From assembly GCF_030296935.1 (NCBI RefSeq), contig NZ_AP028032.1:2170001-2234000 (forward strand): a DNA stretch of 64,000 nt, read 5' to 3'. The DNA comes from Coprobacter fastidiosus. Its GTDB lineage: Bacteria; Bacteroidota; Bacteroidia; Bacteroidales; Coprobacteraceae. Shown in pieces: positions 27,158-36,695 of the stretch. Each line of letters opens with the position of its first letter. The stretch's first letter is position 1. The notes under the pieces were generated by a model. It ran no database searches. It worked only from the letters and a program-made list of their open reading frames with translations, and was not told the DNA's origin. The position numbers were made by a program, and so were the translations under genes.

Positions 27158-27963
27158 TGGTTGATCCGGATTTAGTAAAAGTAATCATACCAATCTATAC
27201 AACGGAATTATCCGACACCGAATGGATATCATTAGATCGATGTTTCGATATATTAAAACGTTACAGCATATGTTTCGTGATTCCGGACGGTTTAGATATG
27301 ACCGTAATAGAGAAACGATATGGCAAAAGAGAAACATACTCTTTTGACAAATCATATTTTAAAGGGTTAAAAGGGTATAACCGGTTAATGCTCTCTTCTG
27401 AATTTTACAAAACATTTTTAGATACCAAATATATACTCATACATCAAACCGATGCATTCGTATTCAGAGACGAACTTGAACAATGGTGCAGTCACAATTT
27501 CGATTATATAGGCGCACCATGGATTCCTAAACGTAAATATACACGATGGTATTATCATTTGTTTTTTAAACTGAAAAAAGGCTATAACAAACTATTCAAT
27601 GCATCGGATTATACAGAACTTTTTTATAAAGTCGGCAATGGAGGTTTTTCTTTACGCAAAGTATCCGCCTTCTTTGAAATAGCCCAAAATGAACGACCGA
27701 TAATAGAAAAATACATATCTCAATGTAACCATAACCGATTCAACGAAGATGTATTCTGGGGAGTAGAAGTAAACCGGAAAGAACATAAGCTCAGAATTCC
27801 CTCATGGAGAGAAGCCATCGCTTTTGCATTCGACAAATTACCGGAAGAGGCATTTCAGATACACGGGCACCAACTTCCTTTCGGATGTCATGGGTGGAAC
27901 AAACCGGCAATGCTTCCTTTTTGGAGCCCGATCATCGAAAAATTAATATATTCCCGGAAATAA
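27157..27963 (+). CDS. DUF5672 family glycosyltransferase-like protein
   Basis: 268-residue soluble protein. The core motif YILIHQTDAFVFRDELEQWC followed by FDYIGAPWIP and KVGNGGFSLRK is typical of DUF5672. The QTDAFVF segment and GNGGFSLR resemble a GT-A fold with an acidic sugar-nucleotide motif, so a glycosyltransferase is inferred, not shown. It is coupled to the YfhO gene, suggesting joint action in surface glycan synthesis. Confidence 0.82.
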   Translation: MVDPDLVKVIIPIYTTELSDTEWISLDRCFDILKRYSICFVIPDGLDMTVIEKRYGKRETYSFDKSYFKGLKGYNRLMLSSEFYKTFLDTKYILIHQTDAFVFRDELEQWCSHNFDYIGAPWIPKRKYTRWYYHLFFKLKKGYNKLFNASDYTELFYKVGNGGFSLRKVSAFFEIAQNERPIIEKYISQCNHNRFNEDVFWGVEVNRKEHKLRIPSWREAIAFAFDKLPEEAFQIHGHQLPFGCHGWNKPAMLPFWSPIIEKLIYSRK

Positions 27964-27972
27964 AAAATATTT

Positions 27973-28068
27973 AAAGAGCTGTCTAAATTTTCCAACAAAA
28001 AACAAACTGGCAAGAGATTCAAAAAAATCCGAATACATAAATTTTACCGGAAAACTCAGACAGTCTTT
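27973..28068 (+). mobile_element. short inverted-repeat element, copy B
   Basis: AAAGAGCTGTCTAAATTTTC at the left end faces the inverted GGAAAACTCAGACAGTCTTT (28049-28068) on the right; 96 bases in all. The ends match the AGAGCCTGTCTAAATTTTCC family. It lies 9 bases after the DUF5672 stop and could also act as a weak terminator hairpin. Confidence 0.6.
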
Positions 28069-28133
28069 CAATCAATATATATTTTTTAATAGCTTTTTTG
28101 ATTTGAAACAATTTTTATTTCGATAAGATACAA

Positions 28134-28141
28134 TATATTTG
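28134..28141 (+). promoter_or_regulatory. -7 box of the GH84 gene
   Basis: TATATTTG matches the consensus exactly, 42 bases before the ATG at 28184. Confidence 0.55.
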
Positions 28142-28183
28142 TAACGTTTATTAAGTGTAAATACTTAAATACTAATACTAAAA

Positions 28184-30745
28184 ATGACAAATTATAAAAA
28201 GACATTATTTGCAGGAATTGCAGGCGTACTCATGTGCAGTAATCTGTATGCACAAGAAACAAATTTCGATTTATCCTCACAACGTTCAGAAAAACAAGAT
28301 GTATTACCTGTTCCGGGGAGAAAAATAGATCATCAAGGGTTAGTCATCAATCCGACTCCACAAAAGCTGAGTTTCATAGGAAATGAGAAACTGGATATTT
28401 CTCAAGGATTTATCTTGAAAGATAAACAGAAAAAATTTACAAACGACTTAAATTTTGTCATATTCAATAAAAATGGAGCAAAACTGATCGTTGACTTCGG
28501 GAAAAAAGTAGCTGAAAAACAAAAAGTAAAGGATGTATCCGGAGCTTATGCCCTGAATATTCATAAAAACGGCATATCCATTACCGGATATGATGAACGG
28601 GGAGCATTTTACGGCATCCAGACTTTACGTCAATTATTGGAAAGCCCGATTGCCGTAAACAAGCAATTGCCTTATCTGGAAATCAACGATTATCCCAACC
28701 TGCCGAATCGCGGAGTGGTCGAAGGCTTTTACGGAACTCCATGGTCTCACGAAGTAAGAATGTCTCTTATCGACTTTTACGGAAAGTTCAAAATGAACAC
28801 TTACTTATACGGACCGAAAGACGACCCTTATCACAGTTGTCCCAATTGGCGTCTTCCCTATCCTGAAAAAGAGGCAAAAAACATTAAACAACTGATCGAA
28901 GCCAGCAAACGGAATCGTGTAGATTTTGTTTGGGCAATACATCCGGGACAAGATATTAAATGGAATGAAGAAGACTACAAAAATCTGGTCAATAAATTCA
29001 ATTGGATGTACGATCTCGGAGTACGCCACTTTGCAATTTTTTTCGATGATATTTCGGGGGAGGGAACTAATCCGTCGAAACAAACCGAACTATTGAACCG
29101 GTTAACGGATGATTTTGTAAAAGTCAAAGGTGACGTATCTCCACTCACTGTCTGCCCGACCGACTACTCCAAACTTTGGGCAGATCCTACGGAAAAAGGC
29201 AGCCTCGCTATTTACGGTAAAACTCTCTATCCTGATATAAAAGTTTTCTGGACGGGAGATGTTGTTTGCAGCGACCTGACTAAAGAAACACTGGATTTTA
29301 TAAATTCCCGTATTAAACGGCCGGCTTATTATTGGTGGAACTACCCTGTAACAGACTATGTGCGCAATATTCTCTTACAAGGTCCGGTATACGGCCTGGA
29401 TACATCGCTCACAAAAAAAGAAGTCTGCGGAATTGTCAGTAATCCGATGGAACACGGAGAAGCTTCGAAATTGGCTTTATATGGGGTCGCAGATTATACA
29501 TGGAACATTGCTGCCTACAACGCTTTAGATAATTGGGAAAGAGGCTTAAACGAACTGATGCCGAATGCCCGGGATGCTTATCGCACCTTTGCCATTCACT
29601 CTTGCGATACAGAAACAGGTTATCGTCGGGATGAATCATGGGAAACAACCACTTTCAGGCTTGCAAACTGGACGGATGAAGCTGCCCGAAATTTAGAGAG
29701 GGAATTTGAAAAAATAGAAAACGTACCTGCTGAAATAGACAAAGGTTGCACCAACCAGAACCTGATGAAAGAGCTTCACCCATGGTTAACGGAGTTCGGG
29801 AAATTAGGAACAAGAGGAAAACGTGCAGTAGAACTAACTCGCATCTATCGTACCGGACAGAATGATACACTATTCTGGAACAAATACATACAAAATCTAA
29901 TGAGCAAGGAAGACCGAAAAAATTACGAAGCTCATAAATCCGGAACAATGAAACTTCAGCCATTTTATGAAAACGCAATGGATGATATGGCCCACGAATT
30001 TTTGAAACATCTTACCGGAGAGATACCGATGGATTATAAAGGTATCGGTTCGTTCGGGAACTCCAGTACCACACAAACCAAACTGATGCTCGACAATGAT
30101 ACCACGACTTATTACACTTCTGGTATTGCACAGAAAGCAGGAGACTGGATCGGTGTCGATTTGAGAACAATACGAGAAGTTTCAGAAATATCCATCCTAC
30201 AAGGGAGAAATTCGATCGATGATGTAGACTATTTCGACCATGCTGTCCTTGAATATTCCGAAAACGGGAATAATTGGAAAGCCTTAACAGGAGAGTTAGA
30301 GAAACAATATGTTATTCATTGGAACGGTGATCCTGTAAAAGCCCGTTATGTACGGTTGAAACGCCTTGATTCTAAACGGACCAACTATGCCTCGGTACGT
30401 TCATTCGAGGTAAATCCTCTACATGCAGAAAATCTGGGATTCAAATTAGAAACAGAAGACCGGCAACAAGCTCTCTACGCATTTGACCGTAATCTCGGCA
30501 CATCTTTTGAGTGTAGCGAATCTATAGTTTTTGAAGTAGAGAAAGGCATAAAAAGCTATATCTTGTTAACAAATCGTTTATCAACTCCTCTCAAATGTAA
30601 ACAATTAGATGCAAAAGGCAATTTGGTCTCTGAAACAATCCTCGATTCACCGTTCTCCAAAATACTGTTAGAAAATAAGAACGTAGAAAAAATAAGGATA
30701 GAAGGTACTGCAGAAATATTCGAGATTATAGCAGAAAAAGAATAA
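28184..30745 (+). CDS. GH84 beta-N-acetylglucosaminidase
   Basis: Secreted or periplasmic hexosaminidase of glycoside hydrolase family 84 (O-GlcNAcase/NagJ type), 853 residues. A signal peptide ends near LYA/QE (23). An N-terminal GH20b-like domain spans about 54-170, and the (beta/alpha)8 domain starts at NRGVVEGFYGTPWSHEVR. The catalytic pair is Asp288-Asp289 in HFAIFFDDISG, as in the well-studied B. thetaiotaomicron enzyme. A helical region follows, then a discoidin/CBM32-like domain (about 640-760: LMLDNDTTTYYTSG, DWIGVDLRT). Retaining, substrate-assisted cleavage of GlcNAc from mucin-type or O-GlcNAc glycans is expected. No SusC/SusD pair is nearby. Confidence 0.93.
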   Translation: MTNYKKTLFAGIAGVLMCSNLYAQETNFDLSSQRSEKQDVLPVPGRKIDHQGLVINPTPQKLSFIGNEKLDISQGFILKDKQKKFTNDLNFVIFNKNGAKLIVDFGKKVAEKQKVKDVSGAYALNIHKNGISITGYDERGAFYGIQTLRQLLESPIAVNKQLPYLEINDYPNLPNRGVVEGFYGTPWSHEVRMSLIDFYGKFKMNTYLYGPKDDPYHSCPNWRLPYPEKEAKNIKQLIEASKRNRVDFVWAIHPGQDIKWNEEDYKNLVNKFNWMYDLGVRHFAIFFDDISGEGTNPSKQTELLNRLTDDFVKVKGDVSPLTVCPTDYSKLWADPTEKGSLAIYGKTLYPDIKVFWTGDVVCSDLTKETLDFINSRIKRPAYYWWNYPVTDYVRNILLQGPVYGLDTSLTKKEVCGIVSNPMEHGEASKLALYGVADYTWNIAAYNALDNWERGLNELMPNARDAYRTFAIHSCDTETGYRRDESWETTTFRLANWTDEAARNLEREFEKIENVPAEIDKGCTNQNLMKELHPWLTEFGKLGTRGKRAVELTRIYRTGQNDTLFWNKYIQNLMSKEDRKNYEAHKSGTMKLQPFYENAMDDMAHEFLKHLTGEIPMDYKGIGSFGNSSTTQTKLMLDNDTTTYYTSGIAQKAGDWIGVDLRTIREVSEISILQGRNSIDDVDYFDHAVLEYSENGNNWKALTGELEKQYVIHWNGDPVKARYVRLKRLDSKRTNYASVRSFEVNPLHAENLGFKLETEDRQQALYAFDRNLGTSFECSESIVFEVEKGIKSYILLTNRLSTPLKCKQLDAKGNLVSETILDSPFSKILLENKNVEKIRIEGTAEIFEIIAEKE

Positions 30746-30761
30746 AAGCTAATCTAAATTG

Positions 30762-30806
30762 AAAGCCGTTTCAGCTAATGAATCTAATGCTGAAACGGCT
30801 TTTATA
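30762..30806 (+). terminator. terminator of the GH84 gene
   Basis: A 14-bp perfect stem (30762-30775 with 30789-30802) around a 13-base loop, with T's at the 3' end. Confidence 0.85.
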
Positions 30807-30833
30807 TTTTCTGACCGGGCAGATCCAATCCCA

Positions 30834-31823
30834 TCAAAAAAGAGGTTTCCCCGTCTTTCGGATATAACGTTTATTCCTCCAATAATAACGATTCAAAAAA
30901 TTAGGATAAAAAGAATAAATCAAGATACGAAGACGTTTCCCCGGAGCAAAATAAGGGATATATTTCTCATATTTTTTATAAATAGAATAATTAAGCCCTC
31001 CGGCCGCCCGTTGTTTTTTAAGATGCCGTTTCCCGAAAAGACGTGTTTTTTTACCATGAAAAGCTATACAATAGCGTTTCGCCTCCATCGAAAGATTATC
31101 CGGTAAAGAAAGAATCAGTTCAGTCCACGCACCTCCGAAAATTTCCATAACCCGACCCGGGTTCCAACTATTTCCTTTCGGCAGCATACTGCCGTGTATT
31201 AAATCCAAACCGCTCCATACCGCTGTAAATTTATCAAGACGGGCAAGAGAATCGAATACGACTCCCAAATGCAAGAAATGTGTATTTCTATATTTCTCGA
31301 AATTTCCCATCTGAATAATCTTTTGGGAAAATATAGTAGAAGAGAGCAAAGTCATATGCCAGCCTAAATCATGTAACAGATCGCTTGCATCAGTATAAAC
31401 CTTAGGAGGAAAAGAGGAGAGTGCCCGATGCACCTCATCGACAATATAAATATCCGGCATTTGTTCGGAAAGAGTTTTCACTATTGCCGGAAAATTCTGT
31501 GCCTGCAATCTGTTTCCGTCTCCTATTACCCAGCAATACGGTGTTTTCGCTAATTTCAACGCCGTTTCGAAATTAATATCATATCCCTTATTCTCATCTT
31601 GTCCGAAATATTCTAAACGATCATATAACCCCTGATAAGCCTCAACGACCTTACGGGTATTGTCGGGCGAACAGTTATCGACAACGATCAAACGGAAATT
31701 ATACGGTCTTATTTTCGGAATAATATCTTCTAAAGCTTCACAAACATTTACAACCCGATTATAAGTCGGCATACACAATGTCAGCAATTCAGATGGATCT
31801 ATTACCTCCGGTTTGTTATCCAT
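30834..31823 (-). CDS. glycosyltransferase family 2
   Basis: 329 residues from the ATG at 31823. GT-A fold start LLTLCMPTYNRVVNVCEAL, then LIVVDNCSPDNTRKVVEAYQ, with WVIGDGNRL in the position of the DxD motif. The frame is open to an ATG at 31871, but the -7 box at 31849-31856 lies between, so the downstream Met is preferred. The acceptor is unknown; the GT4 gene just upstream points to cell-surface glycan assembly. Confidence 0.87.
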   Translation of the reverse strand: MDNKPEVIDPSELLTLCMPTYNRVVNVCEALEDIIPKIRPYNFRLIVVDNCSPDNTRKVVEAYQGLYDRLEYFGQDENKGYDINFETALKLAKTPYCWVIGDGNRLQAQNFPAIVKTLSEQMPDIYIVDEVHRALSSFPPKVYTDASDLLHDLGWHMTLLSSTIFSQKIIQMGNFEKYRNTHFLHLGVVFDSLARLDKFTAVWSGLDLIHGSMLPKGNSWNPGRVMEIFGGAWTELILSLPDNLSMEAKRYCIAFHGKKTRLFGKRHLKKQRAAGGLNYSIYKKYEKYIPYFAPGKRLRILIYSFYPNFLNRYYWRNKRYIRKTGKPLF

Positions 31824-31848
31824 ATTATTATACGATATTATTTTGCGA

Positions 31849-31856
31849 CAAAGATA
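31849..31856 (-). promoter_or_regulatory. -7 box of the GT2 gene
   Basis: Minus-strand TATCTTTG, exact match, 26 bases before the chosen ATG. Confidence 0.6.
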
Positions 31857-31927
31857 ATAAATCCCTGTCAAATCTTATTTGAATATACACAATAGTTAGA
31901 AAAGAAGAATTTTCAACAAGAATTTGT

Positions 31928-33136
31928 TTATAAAGGCCTCTTTGACCAATTCATTCGATAGTCTTCAACCTGAATATCCTGCTGACTAATCGTTGCAGAT
32001 TCAGTTCCTTCAAAACATTTCAAATAAACCTTACTCATCGAATCTGCCAAAATATTTTCCTGAAAACGCTGCAAATAGATATTTCCAGAAGCAATCATCT
32101 TTTCACGCAAAGCAGGATCTTCCAATATCCGGTTCATCGCTTCAGCCATTCCGGAAACATCATCCGGATCGACATATAAAGAATCTTTTCCTCCGGCTTC
32201 CTCCAAGCAAGATCCGGTAGCCGCAATAACCGGAAGCTGAGAATGCATAGCTTCTATAATAGGTATTCCGAACCCTTCGAAACGCGAAGGGTATACAAAT
32301 AAAGTGGCCAACTGATAAACTGCCGGGAGATCTTTATGCGGAAGATCATGAATCAAATGAACCCGATCTCCAAGATTATTTTCAGCCACATAATCCATTA
32401 TTTTATTCACATAAGGAGTTTTACGCCCGATAGCAACCAAATGCACATCGGAAGGAATGTCTTTTAAAGCCTGAACCGCCAGCATAAGATTTTTGCGTTC
32501 TTCTATACTCCCGACATTCAAAATAAATTTTTCCGGTAGATCATATTTTACTCTTACTTCCGACTTACGGGACTCGCTCACCCGAACCGAATACTGCGGG
32601 TCACAACCTTGATATACGACATCTATCTTCTCTTCAGGAATATGATAAAAATGCATAATATCCCGTTTCGTACATTCACTGATCGCAACAATACGGTCTG
32701 CAACCTGACAAGCATACCGGAACTTAAAATTATATATCTTACGGTCTATGGGTTTATAATATTCGGGATAACGTAGGAATATAAGATCATGTATAGTTAC
32801 CACGCTTTTGATTCCCGTCTTATGTATTCCTATCGGCAATTCATTACTTAATCCATGATATAACTGTATACCGTTCCGTACAAGGTCTTTTTTAATAAAC
32901 CAAGTACGCCACAAAGAAGAAAAACGCTTCATCGTAGTAGATTGGGGAAACGACGAACGGACGTTATTATGATGCAACAATTTATCGAACGAACTGTTCT
33001 TTTTTTCTTTCGGGACAAATAACCGGTAATTATTGCTTTGATGATAAGTTGCTAATATATCTACCATATACCGGCTATAATTTCCCAAGCCGGTATGATT
33101 TGCCATCGCCCGCTTTGCATCTAACCCAATAATCAT
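31928..33136 (-). CDS. glycosyltransferase family 1/4 (GT-B)
   Basis: 402 residues from the ATG at 33136 (MIIGLDAKRAMANHTGLGNY, the usual N-terminus); an in-frame ATG at 33214 would only add a basic leader. The GT-B C-terminal half is clear: ILNVGSIEERKNLMLAVQAL, then YPSRFEGFGIPIIEAMHSQL (the E-x7-E motif) and SLYVDPDDVSGMAEAM. It is a retaining transferase of the GT4 mannosyltransferase type by family; donor and acceptor are unknown. It runs parallel to the GT2 gene, with a 104-base gap. Confidence 0.9.
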   Translation of the reverse strand: MIIGLDAKRAMANHTGLGNYSRYMVDILATYHQSNNYRLFVPKEKKNSSFDKLLHHNNVRSSFPQSTTMKRFSSLWRTWFIKKDLVRNGIQLYHGLSNELPIGIHKTGIKSVVTIHDLIFLRYPEYYKPIDRKIYNFKFRYACQVADRIVAISECTKRDIMHFYHIPEEKIDVVYQGCDPQYSVRVSESRKSEVRVKYDLPEKFILNVGSIEERKNLMLAVQALKDIPSDVHLVAIGRKTPYVNKIMDYVAENNLGDRVHLIHDLPHKDLPAVYQLATLFVYPSRFEGFGIPIIEAMHSQLPVIAATGSCLEEAGGKDSLYVDPDDVSGMAEAMNRILEDPALREKMIASGNIYLQRFQENILADSMSKVYLKCFEGTESATISQQDIQVEDYRMNWSKRPL

Positions 33137-33268
33137 ACTATTCCGATTTATACGTTTTCTTTTCGTTTTACTTTTTCTGAATTTCATTTTCATAAAATGA
33201 AATAAAACAGACATCTATACAGAAAGACGTATCTTCTCCATAATATGCTGCATGGATTAAAGAAACTT

Positions 33269-33916
33269 TTATTTTCTTCCAAAATCGGCAGGAATCTCCC
33301 CCCATTCTTTAGTTTCCCATTTTACCAGCCGATTTGGATATGTGTTTTCAGCCAACCATTTTTCGGCCCGCGCTATCAACTCGAATATTTTTGTATTTTT
33401 TTCTGTTCGGACAAGTTTTGTTTTACATTTCTTATCTCGTACCCAAGCCATGGCATTCCGGCTGTCAGAGCAAATTGTCATTGAACTATTCTGTTGTTTT
33501 AATAAGGCCAAACCATGCACTAAGGCTAAAAACTCCCCCACATTATTAGTCCCGTCTTCAAAAGGACCTTGCCGAAAAATTTCTTTCCCGGTACGGACAC
33601 TAACTCCACGATATTCCATGATACCGGGATTTCCCAGACAAGAAGCATCTACAGCCAATGAATCTTTCAGATACTCGGGAACAGCATCCAAATTCACCGT
33701 ATGACTTTTCTTCATCACATCGGCCAATTGTCCCAGTATTCCCAAATGTTCATCGTATCCTGCCCGAAATGCCTTTATTGCAGCATCTTTGGTCGGAAAA
33801 CTTTTATATTTAGCTCCTTTATAATTTTTTACCTGCAATTGACACTCCTCCCAAGAATCATAAATTCCCGGAGCTAGACCTTCCCACACGACATAATATT
33901 TGAACTTATTCCCCAT
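33269..33916 (-). CDS. rnhA: ribonuclease H with N-terminal viroplasmin-type domain
   Basis: 215 residues. A small RNA/DNA-hybrid-binding domain (viroplasmin/HBD, about 6-50: YYVVWEGLAPGIYDSWEECQ) precedes an RNase HI domain from about 85 (LAVDASCLGNPG with the first catalytic Asp, NNVGEFLALVHGL with Glu, ICSDSRNAMAWV with Asp). It cuts RNA in RNA-DNA hybrids. The domain order is that of eukaryotic RNase H1 and is common in Bacteroidetes. It has its own -7 box. Confidence 0.92.
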   Translation of the reverse strand: MGNKFKYYVVWEGLAPGIYDSWEECQLQVKNYKGAKYKSFPTKDAAIKAFRAGYDEHLGILGQLADVMKKSHTVNLDAVPEYLKDSLAVDASCLGNPGIMEYRGVSVRTGKEIFRQGPFEDGTNNVGEFLALVHGLALLKQQNSSMTICSDSRNAMAWVRDKKCKTKLVRTEKNTKIFELIARAEKWLAENTYPNRLVKWETKEWGEIPADFGRK

Positions 33917-33944
33917 ATATGGAATGTTAAAAAATCATTTTACA

Positions 33945-33952
33945 CAAAAATA
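33945..33952 (-). promoter_or_regulatory. -7 box of rnhA
   Basis: Minus-strand TATTTTTG, exact match, 28 bases before the rnhA ATG and divergent from the aroK promoter. Confidence 0.55.
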
Positions 33953-33962
33953 GATATATTTA

Positions 33963-33993
33963 TTGAGTATTGTAGTAAAATGGTCTATTTTTG
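33963..33993 (+). promoter_or_regulatory. promoter of aroK
   Basis: TTG (33963-33965), a 20-base spacer and TATTTTTG (33986-33993). It lies downstream of an in-frame ATG at 33980, which is therefore not used. Confidence 0.6.
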
Positions 33994-34033
33994 CAAAACA
34001 GTTATCATAACAATCAAATCTATACCGCCAGTT

Positions 34034-34564
34034 ATGAAAAGAATATTCCTTACCGGATACATGGGTTCTGGAAAAAGTACTCTCGGATTACGTCTCGCAC
34101 AAAAAGCCGGACTCTCGTTTATCGACCTCGATCATTATATCGAAACCCGGTTCAGGAAAACCATAAATGAAATATTTGCAGAAAAAGGAGAAAAGGAATT
34201 TCGCATTATCGAACGGAACATGCTGCGAGAAGTCGGAGAATTTGAAGATGTGATAATCGCCACTGGCGGCGGAGCTCCCTGCTTTTTTGATAATATCGAC
34301 TATATGAATAAACAAGGATGTTGTATCTATTTACAAACAACCCCTGAGATTCTTTTTCAAAGATTGAAACACGCCCGTAGTAATCGTCCGCTATTACGGG
34401 ATAAAACCGATTCGGAGCTAATGGAGTTCATAAAAACAAATCTTTCAGCTCGTGAAGAAAAATATAAACGATCATCTATTATCTTCGATACCGGTGAATT
34501 GGAAAGTTACGATGCCATAGAAAAAGCCGTAGAACGACTTTATACTATTATCGAACAAAAATAA
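34034..34564 (+). CDS. aroK: shikimate kinase
   Basis: Phosphorylates shikimate at the 3-hydroxyl. It is 176 residues from the ATG at 34034, the normal length. Walker A is GYMGSGKST (8-16), the shikimate-binding Asp33 is in FIDLDHYIE, GGG is at 78-80 in ATGGGAP, and the lid Arg lies in RSNRPLL. The longer frame from 33980 starts upstream of the promoter. Confidence 0.95.
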   Translation: MKRIFLTGYMGSGKSTLGLRLAQKAGLSFIDLDHYIETRFRKTINEIFAEKGEKEFRIIERNMLREVGEFEDVIIATGGGAPCFFDNIDYMNKQGCCIYLQTTPEILFQRLKHARSNRPLLRDKTDSELMEFIKTNLSAREEKYKRSSIIFDTGELESYDAIEKAVERLYTIIEQK

Positions 34565-34680
34565 ATTAACACTCTCTTCTATTTTTCTCTTTTCCATGAA
34601 AAAAACTCACAGAAATAGCTTATTTTTAAAATTTCATAAGGATAACTTCTCAAAAGTTGGTTTAGTTACCAAAAATTTTG

Positions 34681-34688
34681 TTTCTTTG
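34681..34688 (+). promoter_or_regulatory. probable -7 box of korAB
   Basis: TTTCTTTG matches 7 of 8 consensus positions, with TTG 21 bases upstream (34657-34659). The leader to korA is about 145 bases, A/T rich and without an obvious structure. Confidence 0.4.
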
Positions 34689-34838
34689 CGTTGTAGTAAC
34701 AAATTAGCTTCATAAAAAGCACATTTGCTATACAATAAATACCATTTTAGCAAAATATATAATAATTTGAAACTTGAAATATTCCTGTTTTTCATTACAA
34801 ACAATTCGATCGAAACAATAAACTAAATAAGGGAGATT

Positions 34839-36692
34839 ATGTCAGAACAAACGAACGTGAAAGAACTGGAAAAAGTGGTTATCCGTTTCTCCGGAGATTC
34901 CGGAGACGGAATGCAATTGGCAGGAAACCTCTTTTCAAACATTTCGGCAGCTATCGGAAATGAAATTTCCACTTTCCCCGATTATCCGGCAGAAATACGT
35001 GCCCCTCAAGGGACATTGGGCGGAGTATCCGGATTTCAAGTGCATATCGGTAAAGGGGTATATACTCCGGGAGATAAGGCCGATGTTTTGGTTGCCATGA
35101 ACCCGGCAGCATTAAAAACCAATACTAAATATGTAAAACCGAATGCAGTGGTTATCATCGATACCGATTCATTCCAAAAAAATGATCTCGAAAAGGCAGC
35201 ATTCCTAACCGAAGATCCTTTTAAAGAATTGAACATGAATTCGGTACAAGTAGTTCCCGTAGCCATCACATCTCTTGTCAAAGACTCTTTAGCAGACTCG
35301 GGATTAGATAACAAAACAATTCTTCGTTGTAAAAATATGTTCGCATTAGGACTGATTTGCTGGTTATTCGACCGCCCCTTAGATCAGGCCGCACACTTAT
35401 TGAAAAACAAATTTGCAAAAAAAACGTCCGTTCTCGAGGCCAATATTAAAGTCATGACCGACGGATATAATTACGGAAACAACATACATGCTTCGGTATC
35501 GACTTACCGTATCGAGACAAAGTCGGCAAAAAAAGGATTCTATACCGATGTAAACGGAAACAGGGCAACTGCATTAGGATTGATCGCTGCATCTGAAAAA
35601 TCGGGGTTACCGTTATTTTTAGGAAGTTATCCTATCACTCCGGCAAGTGATATTCTTCATGAATTGGCCAAGAGAAAAGATCTGGGTGTAAAAGTCGTTC
35701 AAGCAGAAGATGAAATAGCCGGAATATGCACGGCGATCGGAGCTAGCTTTGCCGGTAACCTTGCAGCCACATCGACTTCCGGCCCGGGACTTGCACTAAA
35801 AAGCGAAGCAATCGGTCTTGCCGTTATGGCAGAGCTGCCGTTAGTGATTATCGACGTACAACGCGGAGGCCCTTCTACAGGACTCCCGACTAAATCGGAA
35901 CAAACAGACTTGCTACAAGCTTTGTACGGAAGAAACGGCGAATCTCCCGTAGTCGTTCTCGCGGCTTCGACCCCGACCAACTGTTTCGATATGGCCTTCG
36001 CCGCATCAAAAATAGCATTGGAACACATGACTCCGGTCATTCTTTTGACAGATGCTTTTATCGCAAACGGCTCTTCGGCTTGGCGCATTCCCGAAATGGA
36101 AGAATATCCCGAAATACATCCTCAATACGTTTACAATGATTTATTGAAAGATAACTGGAAACCTTATAAACGTAATCCTGAAACGAATGTCCGTTATTGG
36201 GCTATTCCCGGAACAGAAGGTTTTATGCACCGATTGGGAGGGTTGGAAAAAGACTGTATTACCAGTGCCATATCAACCGATCCGGCCAATCACCAAAAAA
36301 TGACGGATATGCGACAAGCAAAAATCGATTATATAGCAAACGAAATACCCGAACTTGAGATATTGGGTAATCCGGAAGCTGATTTACTGGTTGTCGGATG
36401 GGGTGGTACATACGGACATCTTTATTCTGCTGTGGAATCAATGAACGCTATCGGCAAAAAGGTAGCAATGGTTCATTTCAATTATATCAATCCAATGCCC
36501 AAAAACACGGAAGAGATACTAAGACGATATAAGAAAGTCGTAGTTTGCGAGCTGAATAACGGACAATTCGCCACCCAATTATGTGCCAAAATTCCGGGAC
36601 TTACCAATGTATCACGATTCAACAAAGTTCAAGGTCAACCGTTCATGGTAAGTGAACTGACCGATCATTTTTCAAAACTGATGGAGGAATAA
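34839..36692 (+). CDS. korA: 2-oxoglutarate:ferredoxin oxidoreductase, alpha subunit (gamma-alpha fusion)
   Basis: 617 residues. The gamma-type domain comes first (about 12-190: VVIRFSGDSGDGMQLAGNLF, FPDYPAEIRAPQGTLGG), then the alpha domain (LGSYPITPASDIL, AEDEIAGICTAIGASFAGN, STSGPGLALKSEAIGLAVM). The alpha/beta heterodimer oxidatively decarboxylates 2-oxoacids to acyl-CoA and reduces ferredoxin; the 2-oxoglutarate choice rests on similarity to KorA. It is three bases upstream of korB. No ferredoxin or delta subunit gene accompanies it. Confidence 0.93.
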   Translation: MSEQTNVKELEKVVIRFSGDSGDGMQLAGNLFSNISAAIGNEISTFPDYPAEIRAPQGTLGGVSGFQVHIGKGVYTPGDKADVLVAMNPAALKTNTKYVKPNAVVIIDTDSFQKNDLEKAAFLTEDPFKELNMNSVQVVPVAITSLVKDSLADSGLDNKTILRCKNMFALGLICWLFDRPLDQAAHLLKNKFAKKTSVLEANIKVMTDGYNYGNNIHASVSTYRIETKSAKKGFYTDVNGNRATALGLIAASEKSGLPLFLGSYPITPASDILHELAKRKDLGVKVVQAEDEIAGICTAIGASFAGNLAATSTSGPGLALKSEAIGLAVMAELPLVIIDVQRGGPSTGLPTKSEQTDLLQALYGRNGESPVVVLAASTPTNCFDMAFAASKIALEHMTPVILLTDAFIANGSSAWRIPEMEEYPEIHPQYVYNDLLKDNWKPYKRNPETNVRYWAIPGTEGFMHRLGGLEKDCITSAISTDPANHQKMTDMRQAKIDYIANEIPELEILGNPEADLLVVGWGGTYGHLYSAVESMNAIGKKVAMVHFNYINPMPKNTEEILRRYKKVVVCELNNGQFATQLCAKIPGLTNVSRFNKVQGQPFMVSELTDHFSKLMEE

Positions 36693-36695
36693 CTC

